A program made the position numbers and the translations under genes. DNA of 64,000 nt from Micavibrio_B sp044238965 (lineage in GTDB: Bacteria > Pseudomonadota > Alphaproteobacteria > Micavibrionales > Micavibrionaceae), in the NCBI GenBank assembly GCA_044238965.1, contig JBIICJ010000001.1, positions 8,960 to 72,959 of the forward strand. The letters are read 5' to 3'. The notes beneath the pieces were generated by a model. It was not told the origin of the DNA. It did no database searches and saw nothing but the letters and a program-made list of their open reading frames with translations. Each line of letters starts with the position of its first letter. The first letter of the stretch is position 1. Below, one piece after another: positions 16,837 to 24,597 of the stretch.

Positions 16837-17622
16837 TTATCTTAGTCTATTGACTGTATCCATCATCTCATCGGATGTTTTGATGATGTTTGAATTCAGC
16901 TCATAGGCACGTTGTGCGGTGATTAACAGGGTAATTTCTTTCACCGAATCCACGTTTGATTGCTCCAAAAGCCCTTGGCGGAGCGCGCCAAAATTATCTG
17001 ATCCTGGATTACCGACAGTTGCAGCGCCTGAGGCTTCGGTTTCAAGGAATAAATTATCGCCCATGGCCTCTAATCCGGCTGGATTGACGAAATTCGCCAA
17101 TTGAATTTGACCCAAATTTTGCGGGGCGACTTGGTTCGGCAGGGTTGCAAATACTTCACCTTCGCCATTGATCTGAACCGAAATGGCATCAGTTGGGATA
17201 GTGATATTGGGGTTAACGCGATACCCTTCGGATGTTACAATTTCACCATCGCCATTACGACCGAATGATCCCGCACGGGTATAGGCGGTATCACCATTCG
17301 GTAATTCAATTTGGAAAAATCCACGACCATTAATCGATACATCCAAATCATTATCAGTAATTTGCAATGTACCTTGTTCATGAATGCGGTATGTTGCGGC
17401 AGGACGAACACCCAAACCTAACGAAATACCTGATGGTGCAATATTACCATTTGTCGATGTCTGTGTACCAGGACGATCAAGATGTTGATAGATCAAGTCT
17501 TGAAATTCCAAACGTTGACGTTTGAAACCAGTGGTTGTCATGTTGGCAATGTTGTTTGAAATTGTATCAACATTCATTTGTTGGGCGAGCATCCCAGTTG
17601 CGCCGATGTCTAATGATCTCAT
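16837..17622 (-). CDS. flgG: Flagellar distal rod protein FlgG
   Basis: 261 residues, the standard FlgG length. The N-terminal rod motif MDTISNNIANMTTTGFKRQ-like segment (about 18-36) and the C-terminal EITLLITAQRAYELNSNIIKT-like helix are both present. These pair to form the rod core. A central LDVSINGRGFFQIELPNG strand is typical. AGGAG lies nine bases before the ATG. It follows flgF by 27 bases and is exported by the flagellar type III system without a cleaved signal. Confidence 0.96.
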   Translation of the reverse strand: MRSLDIGATGMLAQQMNVDTISNNIANMTTTGFKRQRLEFQDLIYQHLDRPGTQTSTNGNIAPSGISLGLGVRPAATYRIHEQGTLQITDNDLDVSINGRGFFQIELPNGDTAYTRAGSFGRNGDGEIVTSEGYRVNPNITIPTDAISVQINGEGEVFATLPNQVAPQNLGQIQLANFVNPAGLEAMGDNLFLETEASGAATVGNPGSDNFGALRQGLLEQSNVDSVKEITLLITAQRAYELNSNIIKTSDEMMDTVNRLR

Positions 17623-17649
17623 GTTATGTTCTCCTACCTATACCTTTAT

Positions 17650-18378
17650 TTAAGCGTTTGTTTGCAATAGTTTTTGAATGGTGCCACGTTGACGTTCATC
17701 TTCGCCCATGACCATTCTCATCGTGGATTGATAATCGCGTGAAATTTCAATCATACGTGTCATTTCCAAAACGGAATTTACATTTGATCCCTCAATTGAT
17801 CCTTGGATCATGCGCGTGTTTAATGCGGGGCGTGGCGGTTCTTCGGCTTTGTATAAACCGTTACCTTGGGGTTTCAGTGTTTGCAGGTTATCGAATTCTA
17901 CCATCGCGATTTGCCCAACTGGATTATTGTCGGCAACAACGTCCCCTGTCGGCAAAATTTTCACTTCTTGTGTGCCTTCGGGAATGGTGATGGCTGATCC
18001 ACCATTTCCTGATACTAAATATCCAACGGAGTTGACCAATTGGCCTCTGTTATTAACGGCAAAATTTCCACCGCGTGTGTATTGCACGTCGCCCGATGGT
18101 GTGGTCACACCCATAAATCCATCGCCCTCTAATGCGACATCATAAGTGCCGCCTGTCATTTGTAATGGCCCTGCCGTAGTGGTAGAAAACTGCCCAAAAT
18201 CATAAACCATCTTAAGGGGCTCACGTTCGCCAGGTGGCTTTGAAATATATTCATTAAATAATGGGTTTTGCCCACGATACCCAGGGGTTGAAAGGTTGGC
18301 GACGTTATTGGCAATCATAGCCATTGACCGTTCTAAAACGACCTGCCGTGATAACCCTACATAAAGCGAATTTTCCAT
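17650..18378 (-). CDS. flgF: Flagellar proximal rod protein FlgF
   Basis: The ATG at 18376-18378 gives 242 residues beginning MENSLYVGLSRQ, the normal FlgF start; a longer frame to 18456 would cover the sigma-54 promoter and is rejected. The rod motif MAMIANNVANLSTPGYRGQ lies near residues 17-35, and the C-terminal helix ends EISRDYQSTMRM. It heads the flgF-flgG-small gene-flgA-flgH operon, 73 bases after a sigma-54-like promoter. Confidence 0.94.
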   Translation of the reverse strand: MENSLYVGLSRQVVLERSMAMIANNVANLSTPGYRGQNPLFNEYISKPPGEREPLKMVYDFGQFSTTTAGPLQMTGGTYDVALEGDGFMGVTTPSGDVQYTRGGNFAVNNRGQLVNSVGYLVSGNGGSAITIPEGTQEVKILPTGDVVADNNPVGQIAMVEFDNLQTLKPQGNGLYKAEEPPRPALNTRMIQGSIEGSNVNSVLEMTRMIEISRDYQSTMRMVMGEDERQRGTIQKLLQTNA

Positions 18379-18450
18379 GTTCCTAATCCCATATGTTTTG
18401 GCGGTTTTTTCCGCCTTTTGAATGTTCTTGTCATTCCTATGGGAAGGGAA

Positions 18451-18467
18451 TTGCACAAACCGTGCCA
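18451..18467 (-). promoter_or_regulatory. Sigma-54-type promoter for the flgF operon
   Basis: The minus strand reads TGGCACG, four bases, then GTGCA, with GG and GC 12 bases apart. It agrees with the RpoN consensus at every strongly conserved position and lies 73 bases before the flgF start. Confidence 0.8.
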
Positions 18468-18477
18468 GTTTTGGGTT

Positions 18478-18510
18478 TATACATATGTATAGGTAGGGGC
18501 AAAGACCTAT
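18478..18510. promoter_or_regulatory. Two adjoining palindromes between flgF and fliL
   Basis: TATACATATGTATA at 18478-18491 is a perfect 14-base palindrome. It adjoins a second inverted repeat, ATAGGT at 18489-18494 with ACCTAT at 18505-18510. Both lie just upstream of the flgF sigma-54 promoter and next to a weak fliL promoter candidate (TTGCAC at 18510, TACACT at 18532, spacer 16). The binding protein is unknown. Confidence 0.45.
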
Positions 18511-18578
18511 TGCACCGTTTTTATTTTACCGTACACTATCGATATTCGTATTCGATTCCAAATAGATAGGTGATCCCC

Positions 18579-19169
18579 ATGGCTGGCAAAGCGATTGAAG
18601 AAGTCAAAGACGGCGACGATATTGCGCCCATCGATGATGGCGCAGGTAAAAGTAAGAAAAAAATGATTTTAATGATCGCGGTGCCGCTGATCTTATTAAT
18701 CGGCGGTGGTGCGGCGGCCTATTTTACGGGGATGCTTGATAAATTAATGGGCAAGGGCGAACATACGGAAGCGGGGGCCGAAGGCAGCGCTGAAGGCGGT
18801 GAACATGGAGCCGAGGCCGCCAAAGACGGCGAGCCAAAAGTTGATGAACATGGTAACCCGATTGAGGTCGCGTTCTTAAAAATTCCTGACATGATTGTAA
18901 ATTTGAACTCCGATGACGGATCAGCGCGATATTTACGTTTATCCGTTCAATTAGAATTAGAAAGCGAAGCCGACCGCGTGGCGGTGGAAAAAGTTCTCCC
19001 CCGTGTTGTTGATCAATTCCAAACATATCTGCGGGAATTGCGCGTGCAGGATTTGCGCGGATCAAAAGGGATTTATCGCCTACAACTGGAGCTTTTAAAC
19101 CGCGTCAACCAAGCGGCGGCGCCTGTGCAGGTCAAAGATGTCCTTTTTCAGGAAATTCTGATACAATAA
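18579..19169 (+). CDS. fliL: Flagellar basal body-associated protein FliL
   Basis: FliL surrounds the stator in the inner membrane and supports torque. The ATG at 18579 has AGGTGA five bases upstream; a GTG at 18570 is less likely. The 196-residue product has a short cytoplasmic start, a membrane helix at about 29-49, a Glu/Gly/His/Ala-rich linker to about 90, and a periplasmic domain with VAFLKIPDMIVNLNS and ARYLRLSVQLELE. It diverges from flgF and precedes fliM. Confidence 0.93.
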   Translation: MAGKAIEEVKDGDDIAPIDDGAGKSKKKMILMIAVPLILLIGGGAAAYFTGMLDKLMGKGEHTEAGAEGSAEGGEHGAEAAKDGEPKVDEHGNPIEVAFLKIPDMIVNLNSDDGSARYLRLSVQLELESEADRVAVEKVLPRVVDQFQTYLRELRVQDLRGSKGIYRLQLELLNRVNQAAAPVQVKDVLFQEILIQ

Positions 19170-19273
19170 TAAGACGTATGTATGGTGCTTTGAAGGGGCG
19201 GGCAGAAATTGGCGCGTTTCTTGAAAGGGCATGAATCAAACCACATATTATATAATTAGGGATTTATCATAAG

Positions 19274-20383
19274 ATGGCTGAGACCACGACTGCCGAAACC
19301 GAACAAATGTCCGACGAAGAACGCCGGATGATGGCCGAATGGGAATCCATGGCGGCCACTGACGGCACGGCCGATAACGCAGGTGAAGATGATGACATGG
19401 CGGCCGCAATGGGTATGGGCGGCGATACGCGTATTTTAAACCAATCTGAAATTGACTCACTTCTTGGATTTGACTCAGGCGACAGCGGCGCAGAAACATC
19501 GGGCGTGATGGCGCTTGTCAATGCCGCGCTGGTCAATTACGAACGATTGCCGATGCTTGATATCGTGTTCGATCGTTTGGTACGATTAATGTCAACATCA
19601 TTGCGGAATTTGACATCGGATAATGTCGAAGTATCACTCGATCAAATTTCCACCGTTCGTTTTGGTGATTATCTCAATTCCATTCCGCTTCCCGCGATGC
19701 TCTCGGTATTCAAGGCGGTCGAATGGGATAATAACGGCATGATCGTTGTTGACAGCGCGCTTATCTATTCCGTTGTTGATGTATTGCTTGGTGGTCGTAA
19801 GGGCACACCATCTATTCGCGTGGAAGGTCGTCCCTATACAACAATCGAAACGCGTCTTGTGGAACGTATGTTAAATGTAACATTGTCAGATATGTCGACA
19901 GCGTTTGATCCCTTATCGCCCGTCACATTTAATTTAGACCGTATGGAAACCAATCCGCGGTTTGCGGCAATTACCCAAAGCGGAAATGCCTGCGTTCTCG
20001 TGCGCATGCGCGTTGATATGGGTGATCGTGGTGGGCGCATTGAAATTTTGATTCCGTATGCCACGCTTGAGCCTATTCGTGAATTGCTCCTTCAAATGTT
20101 CATGGGGGAAAAATTTGGTCGCGATTCGATTTGGGAAACACACTTGACGAATGAATTATATACAACTGATGTCGCGCTTCAGGCTGTGCTTGGTGAAAAA
20201 TCGGTTATGTTGCGTGATATGTTATCGTGGAAAAAGGGAACGCTCATCATGTTTAATACCAAACCTGATGATATGATCGAATTACGATGTGGTGATTTCC
20301 CCATGTTCACGGGGCCAATGGGATCAAAAGAAGGTAATATTGCGGTAAAAATTGACCGTTATATTCCGCCACAACAAGAATAA
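19274..20383 (+). CDS. fliM: Flagellar motor switch protein FliM
   Basis: 369 residues. FliM links phosphorylated CheY to the switch. The CheY-binding motif ILNQSEIDSLLGF lies at residues 54-66 instead of the extreme N-terminus, after an acidic, Met/Ala-rich extension containing AEWESMA at 21-27. The middle CheC-like domain and a C-terminal domain ending with a typical PMFTGPMGSKEGNIAVKI-type segment are complete. It follows fliL by 104 bases. Nothing looks broken; the N-terminal extension is the odd point. Confidence 0.95.
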   Translation: MAETTTAETEQMSDEERRMMAEWESMAATDGTADNAGEDDDMAAAMGMGGDTRILNQSEIDSLLGFDSGDSGAETSGVMALVNAALVNYERLPMLDIVFDRLVRLMSTSLRNLTSDNVEVSLDQISTVRFGDYLNSIPLPAMLSVFKAVEWDNNGMIVVDSALIYSVVDVLLGGRKGTPSIRVEGRPYTTIETRLVERMLNVTLSDMSTAFDPLSPVTFNLDRMETNPRFAAITQSGNACVLVRMRVDMGDRGGRIEILIPYATLEPIRELLLQMFMGEKFGRDSIWETHLTNELYTTDVALQAVLGEKSVMLRDMLSWKKGTLIMFNTKPDDMIELRCGDFPMFTGPMGSKEGNIAVKIDRYIPPQQE

Positions 20384-20429
20384 ATTATTTTTTATACTTC
20401 TGAATTTATCTGCGTGAAAGGGAATGGGA

Positions 20430-20972
20430 ATGTCATACGGGTTATTTCTCGATCTTGTGATTATCGTGTTATTGGGCGCAACGATTTTTTATGCGATGCG
20501 CCTCACGCGTTATTTGGAACAATTTCGTTCCAACCGCGCCGATATGGAACGATTGATCCGCGATTTATCCATGCAAATTACCCGCGCGCAAGAAGGCATA
20601 GGCACATTGGATCATTTGGCCAAAGAAAGTTCTGACGAATTGCGCACACTTTTAAATAAAGGTCGATCGTTATCTGATGAATTACAATTAATCACCGAGG
20701 CTGGCGATAGTCTAGCCACGCGTTTGGAACAATTATCAGTGCGCGCACGTACGGGTTCAGATCCTTATGAAACGAAATATGAATCAAAATATGAATCGCC
20801 ATCGCGTGAAGCCCCCGTATTTGCTGCACCGTCGCGGTCTGCACCTTCATCGGCTTCGTTATTTGCTATTCGTGATCCTGATTTTGAACATGATGATGAC
20901 GGCACGGATGATGATTTAGGTTCACAGGCTGAAAAAGATTTGGCCCGCGCGCTACGTAAACGTAATAAATAG
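20430..20972 (+). CDS. DUF6468-type membrane-anchored coiled-coil protein
   Basis: The ATG at 20430 has AAGGG seven bases upstream, better than the ATG two codons before. The 180-residue product has an N-terminal membrane helix (about 4-22), then a long coiled coil (RYLEQFRSNRADMERLIRD onward to about 110), then a Ser/Pro/Tyr-rich and acidic tail ending in basic residues. Proteins of this kind stand between fliM and the MotE-like gene in alphaproteobacterial flagellar clusters, but their function is unknown. It precedes the next gene by eight bases. Confidence 0.75.
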   Translation: MSYGLFLDLVIIVLLGATIFYAMRLTRYLEQFRSNRADMERLIRDLSMQITRAQEGIGTLDHLAKESSDELRTLLNKGRSLSDELQLITEAGDSLATRLEQLSVRARTGSDPYETKYESKYESPSREAPVFAAPSRSAPSSASLFAIRDPDFEHDDDGTDDDLGSQAEKDLARALRKRNK

Positions 20973-20980
20973 GAAATAAA

Positions 20981-21937
20981 ATGAATGATTTTATGAAACA
21001 ATTTTGGGAAAAATTTCGCTTATTGCCATTATTAGTGGTTGTGGCTTCGCTTGCATTTCTCATTCGCGTAGGAGAGGCGAGTTTACAAGTGCGCCAGTTG
21101 TCAGGTTCTGCTAACGCCCAAGTTGTTGCCGATGATAAGGCCAAAGACCAGCCGACGGAAACATCTGATAAAAAACCCGATGATACAAAAACAGATAGGC
21201 CCAAAGACACAACCAAAAAGCCTGAAATTGACTTGCCGTCAACAGATACAGCTATGAAAGATGCCGAACCTGCTAAAGAAGGCGCGGCAAAGGATGCACA
21301 GGTTGATCCCAAAAAAGATTTAGCCAAAACACCCAAAACCGATTGGAAAGACGCATCTGACAATGATATTGATTATTCCGCAGTTCGCCAAGATGTATAC
21401 AAAGATTTGTTACAACGCCGCCAACAACTCGATGCGCGCGAAAAAGAATTGAAAAAGCGCGAAGCCTTGATTGCGGCAACAAATACTGAAATTTCAGGGA
21501 AGGTGAAAGAGCTCACCACCTTAAAAACTGAAATTGAAAAATTGATGAAAAAGCAAACTGACGAAGAGCAGGAAAATGTAACCCGTCTTGTGCGTATTTA
21601 TGAAGGCATGAAACCCAAAGATGCCGCGCGGATTTTTAATGCGTTGGATATGGATGTGCTTGTATCGGTTTTGGGTAAAATGGGCGAAAAAAAATCGGGT
21701 GCGATTATTGCGGCAATGGACGCTGAAAAGGCGCGCACTGTTACTTTGATGCTATCTGAGCAAAAGAAGTTACCCGATCTGAATATGGGGAGTGGCGATT
21801 CGGCTTCGTCTGACCAGATGGATCCAGTGGATTTGCCTGCATTAGGCCAAGAGCGTGACCAAAGTGACGCAGAACAGCCGCCACCTGCTCCACCTCTAAC
21901 AAATGATACACAATCGGATGCGCAGCCACCTGCCTAA
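20981..21937 (+). CDS. MotE-like periplasmic motility protein
   Basis: 318 residues: a membrane or signal segment near 14-32, a long Lys/Asp/Thr-rich linker, a coiled coil at about 140-200 (RRQQLDAREKELKKREAL), a domain like the N-terminal MgtE domain (LVRIYEGMKPKDAARIFNAL to EKARTVTLML) and a Pro-rich tail. This is the pattern of MotE, a periplasmic chaperone of MotC in rhizobia. MotC itself is not seen nearby, so the role here may differ. It is cotranscribed with the DUF6468 gene. Confidence 0.75.
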   Translation: MNDFMKQFWEKFRLLPLLVVVASLAFLIRVGEASLQVRQLSGSANAQVVADDKAKDQPTETSDKKPDDTKTDRPKDTTKKPEIDLPSTDTAMKDAEPAKEGAAKDAQVDPKKDLAKTPKTDWKDASDNDIDYSAVRQDVYKDLLQRRQQLDAREKELKKREALIAATNTEISGKVKELTTLKTEIEKLMKKQTDEEQENVTRLVRIYEGMKPKDAARIFNALDMDVLVSVLGKMGEKKSGAIIAAMDAEKARTVTLMLSEQKKLPDLNMGSGDSASSDQMDPVDLPALGQERDQSDAEQPPPAPPLTNDTQSDAQPPA

Positions 21938-22074
21938 TATTCCATAAATTCATATTGGCGTGTGAAATTACCGTATTTGCGGACAGAGGGGCTCACTCTC
22001 ATACTTTTTTAATTATTTCACGGCATAAAGGTAAGATAAGTTTTTAGTTTTTTCGATCTTGCCTGGAGCTACCT

Positions 22075-22461
22075 ATGACCGTTGACAAAAATATGAACGT
22101 CTTGATTGTGGATGATTATAAAACAATGTTGCGCATCATTAATAATCTTTTGAGACAACTTGGATTTCCAAATGTGGATGAGGCAACTGACGGAACAATG
22201 GCTCTGGAAATGTTCAAAGTCAAAAAATATGGCATGATTATATCTGACTGGAACATGGAACCAATGACAGGTTTGGAGTTACTTAAACATATTCGTAGTG
22301 GCAATGAAAATAAAGATGTGCCCTTCATTATGGTCACCGCTGAAAGTAAAACAGAAAATGTGATCGCCGCCAAACAAGCGGGCGTTAATAATTATATCGT
22401 GAAGCCATTTAATGCCGAAACATTAAAAGGAAAAATCGAAGCTGTGTTAGGTGCGTTCTAA
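22075..22461 (+). CDS. cheY: CheY-type chemotaxis response regulator
   Basis: 128 residues forming a single receiver domain. The acidic pocket is Asp13-Asp14, the phosphorylation site is Asp58 (ISDWNMEP), and the conserved Lys is Lys110 (IVKPF). The lone receiver followed by cheZ, 30 bases downstream, points to motor control. No cheA, cheW or receptor gene is in the window, so the input kinase is encoded elsewhere. GGAG lies before the ATG. Confidence 0.95.
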   Translation: MTVDKNMNVLIVDDYKTMLRIINNLLRQLGFPNVDEATDGTMALEMFKVKKYGMIISDWNMEPMTGLELLKHIRSGNENKDVPFIMVTAESKTENVIAAKQAGVNNYIVKPFNAETLKGKIEAVLGAF

Positions 22462-22491
22462 TCCAAATATCTTGTCTGGGGGAAATAGATT

Positions 22492-23082
22492 ATGACCGAA
22501 GTAACCATACGCCGCGATCAAGTTGTAAATATTATCAATTCCGTGATCGAAAAAGTCGAGGCGGCAGAAGATGTATCGCGCGAGCAATTATATCAAGAAT
22601 TACAGGCTTTACATGATTTAATTGAAGAAACACGCCGTGAGATTAGTGAAACGCACGTGGGCGATGTGGCGGGAAAACATATTCCAACCGCAACCGATGA
22701 ATTAGATGCCGTTGTAAAGGCAACTGAAGTTGCTACCAGTGCAATTATGGATTCGTGTGATGAAATTACGTCACTATCAGCAAAAGCTCCGACTGAGGTT
22801 GAAAGCCAATTAATGAATGAAGTTACTAAAATTTTAGAGGCGTGTTCATTCCAAGATATCACTGGTCAGCGGATTAGCAAAGTTGTGAAGAATTTAAAGA
22901 TCATTGATGAAAAGGTAACGAATTTGATTGGTATCTTGCAGGATAAAATTCCTGGTTTACCGATGGAATCGGATGGCGCTGACAAACGTGTGGGTGATGC
23001 CCGTTTATTAAATGGTCCCCAAATGCCTGATAAGGCTGTGAACCAAGACGACATTGATAAATTATTAGCAGATTTGTTCTGA
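22492..23082 (+). CDS. cheZ: CheY phosphatase CheZ
   Basis: 196 residues, helical, with the CheZ active-site motif CSFQDITGQRI: Asp122 and Gln126 correspond to Asp143 and Gln147 of the E. coli enzyme. The C-terminus (NQDDIDKLLADLF) is the amphipathic CheY-binding tail, joined by a flexible linker at about 155-183. It removes phosphate from CheY. It follows cheY directly and its stop overlaps the next start by one base (TGATG). Confidence 0.93.
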   Translation: MTEVTIRRDQVVNIINSVIEKVEAAEDVSREQLYQELQALHDLIEETRREISETHVGDVAGKHIPTATDELDAVVKATEVATSAIMDSCDEITSLSAKAPTEVESQLMNEVTKILEACSFQDITGQRISKVVKNLKIIDEKVTNLIGILQDKIPGLPMESDGADKRVGDARLLNGPQMPDKAVNQDDIDKLLADLF

Positions 23083-23729
23083 TGAAACATGACGCACGTG
23101 CCCCTATAAAATCATCTGAAGAGTCGGTTCTGTATATATCACTCTCTCTTTTTATCATTCTTTTGGCATTTTTTTTAGTTTTAAACTCTCATAGCGACTT
23201 TGAACAAGGCCGTGTTGGGGCAGTGTTAAGTTCTGTTGAACAAACCTTTACCACAAAAATTTTTGATGATGGTGCGGGCCCGAGCTTTGTGGCTGATCTA
23301 TCTCAGGGGCGCGGAAATGGCTTTGCGACCGAAGATATGGCTAATTTATTTCGGTCATCAATGGCGGGAGTTGAGCCATATTTGATGCCTTCAAAAGAAT
23401 TTTTAAGCGTGGAATTGTCCCCCACAGAATTTAAAAACATGACATTATCTTTGGGCGAAAATGAAGTTCCATCAACGGTTGCCGCAATGGTTAGCCGCGC
23501 ATTAGAAGGATCAGATAAATCTGTACCCAATTTACAAATAGAGATTTGGGTAAAGCAAAATGATTCAGAGCAAAAAAATCATTTAAAAACGGCGGACCAA
23601 TTTGTACAAAATTTAATAGCGCGTGGTGTTGCGCCCGCGCGGGCGAGTATAGGCACAAGTTCAGCTGTCTCAACGGGTAAAATCTTACTTTTGTTTCGCC
23701 CCTATTCACCTTATGGGGTAGGGGGATGA
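23082..23729 (+). CDS. MotB-like membrane protein without the proton-channel aspartate
   Basis: 215 residues. A cytoplasmic start of about 15 residues is followed by a membrane helix (VLYISLSLFIILLAFFLVLNS, about 16-35) resembling the MotB channel helix but with no aspartate in it. The periplasmic part is compact and looks OmpA-like in its last third (KTADQFVQNLIARGVAPARASIG), without the GHxD peptidoglycan-binding motif. It overlaps cheZ by one base and the next MotB-like gene by four. It may be a non-conducting partner of the next protein; inference. Confidence 0.55.
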   Translation: MKHDARAPIKSSEESVLYISLSLFIILLAFFLVLNSHSDFEQGRVGAVLSSVEQTFTTKIFDDGAGPSFVADLSQGRGNGFATEDMANLFRSSMAGVEPYLMPSKEFLSVELSPTEFKNMTLSLGENEVPSTVAAMVSRALEGSDKSVPNLQIEIWVKQNDSEQKNHLKTADQFVQNLIARGVAPARASIGTSSAVSTGKILLLFRPYSPYGVGG

Positions 23730-24547
23730 GCTATATTCTTCACTCAATACATGAACTAAAAAAACTGGATGGTGAAACATTAAATCCGATACGATTTGTA
23801 TCCATTAAAAAAATTCAAAATTCATCATCATCTTCAAAGGTTTGGCTAATTTCTTTTACAGATATTTTGGCGCTAATGTTGACGTTCTTTGTGATGCTTT
23901 ATTCGATGTCAGAACATAATATTGATCAACAAAAACCAATAAATAATAAGATTGTGGGCGTGGAAAATATCGATCAAAATCAATTGCAGGGTGCGCGCGA
24001 TCAGGCGGGAGCAGTTGATGACATCAGTCTAAACAAAATCAGTTTTAACCGCGCACTTGATCTTGGTTATTTACAAAATATTTTAGAAACATATCGTGAT
24101 GAAAATATTAATTTAAAAGATATGCAAATTTCCCGCGATGAAAAAAATGGACGAATTATTTTGATACTTCCCGAGGAGCTATTATTTGCATCGGGGCAAT
24201 CGAATCCATCCTCTCGCGGCATGAAGAGTTTGGGGCAACTGGCTAAAATTCTGTCAAATATCAAGAATGGCGTTGAGGTTATAGGGCACAGCGATCCACG
24301 GGCTACCCGTGACGGAAAAAGTAATTTGCTTCTTTCGCTTGAACGCGCCCAAGCAGTGGCAGGTGTGTTAGAGGCGCAGGGGTATGAAAATGGTATCAAT
24401 TTTCAAGGTTATGGCAGTGCGCTGTTTGATTCGCTCCCGTCCACGTGGGATGATTCGCGTAAACTATCCACCGCGCGTCGGGTTGATATCGTGGTGCACG
24501 CACATGATGGATCACGGCTCAAAAGGTTTGGGATCGCTGCCCCTTAA
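23726..24547 (+). CDS. MotB/OmpA-type protein with channel aspartate
   Basis: 273 residues. The membrane helix (about 39-60) contains SFTDILALMLTFFVMLYS with Asp46 placed like the proton-accepting aspartate of MotB. The C-terminal OmpA-like domain (about 160-262) has EELLFASGQ, GHSDPRAT and LSLERAQAV, so it should bind peptidoglycan. A plug-like segment lies between. It overlaps the preceding gene by four bases (ATGA). No motA gene is adjacent, which is unusual for a stator subunit. Confidence 0.75.
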   Translation: MSYILHSIHELKKLDGETLNPIRFVSIKKIQNSSSSSKVWLISFTDILALMLTFFVMLYSMSEHNIDQQKPINNKIVGVENIDQNQLQGARDQAGAVDDISLNKISFNRALDLGYLQNILETYRDENINLKDMQISRDEKNGRIILILPEELLFASGQSNPSSRGMKSLGQLAKILSNIKNGVEVIGHSDPRATRDGKSNLLLSLERAQAVAGVLEAQGYENGINFQGYGSALFDSLPSTWDDSRKLSTARRVDIVVHAHDGSRLKRFGIAAP

Positions 24548-24597
24548 TCGCCATCATTCCCTTGTGATATGACTTATCCTGTGGCACGCTGGACGCT

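Noticed and set aside
19210..19225. Sigma-54-like sequence TGGCGCG-N4-TTGAA before fliM
   Set aside because: The essential GC of the -12 element is GA.
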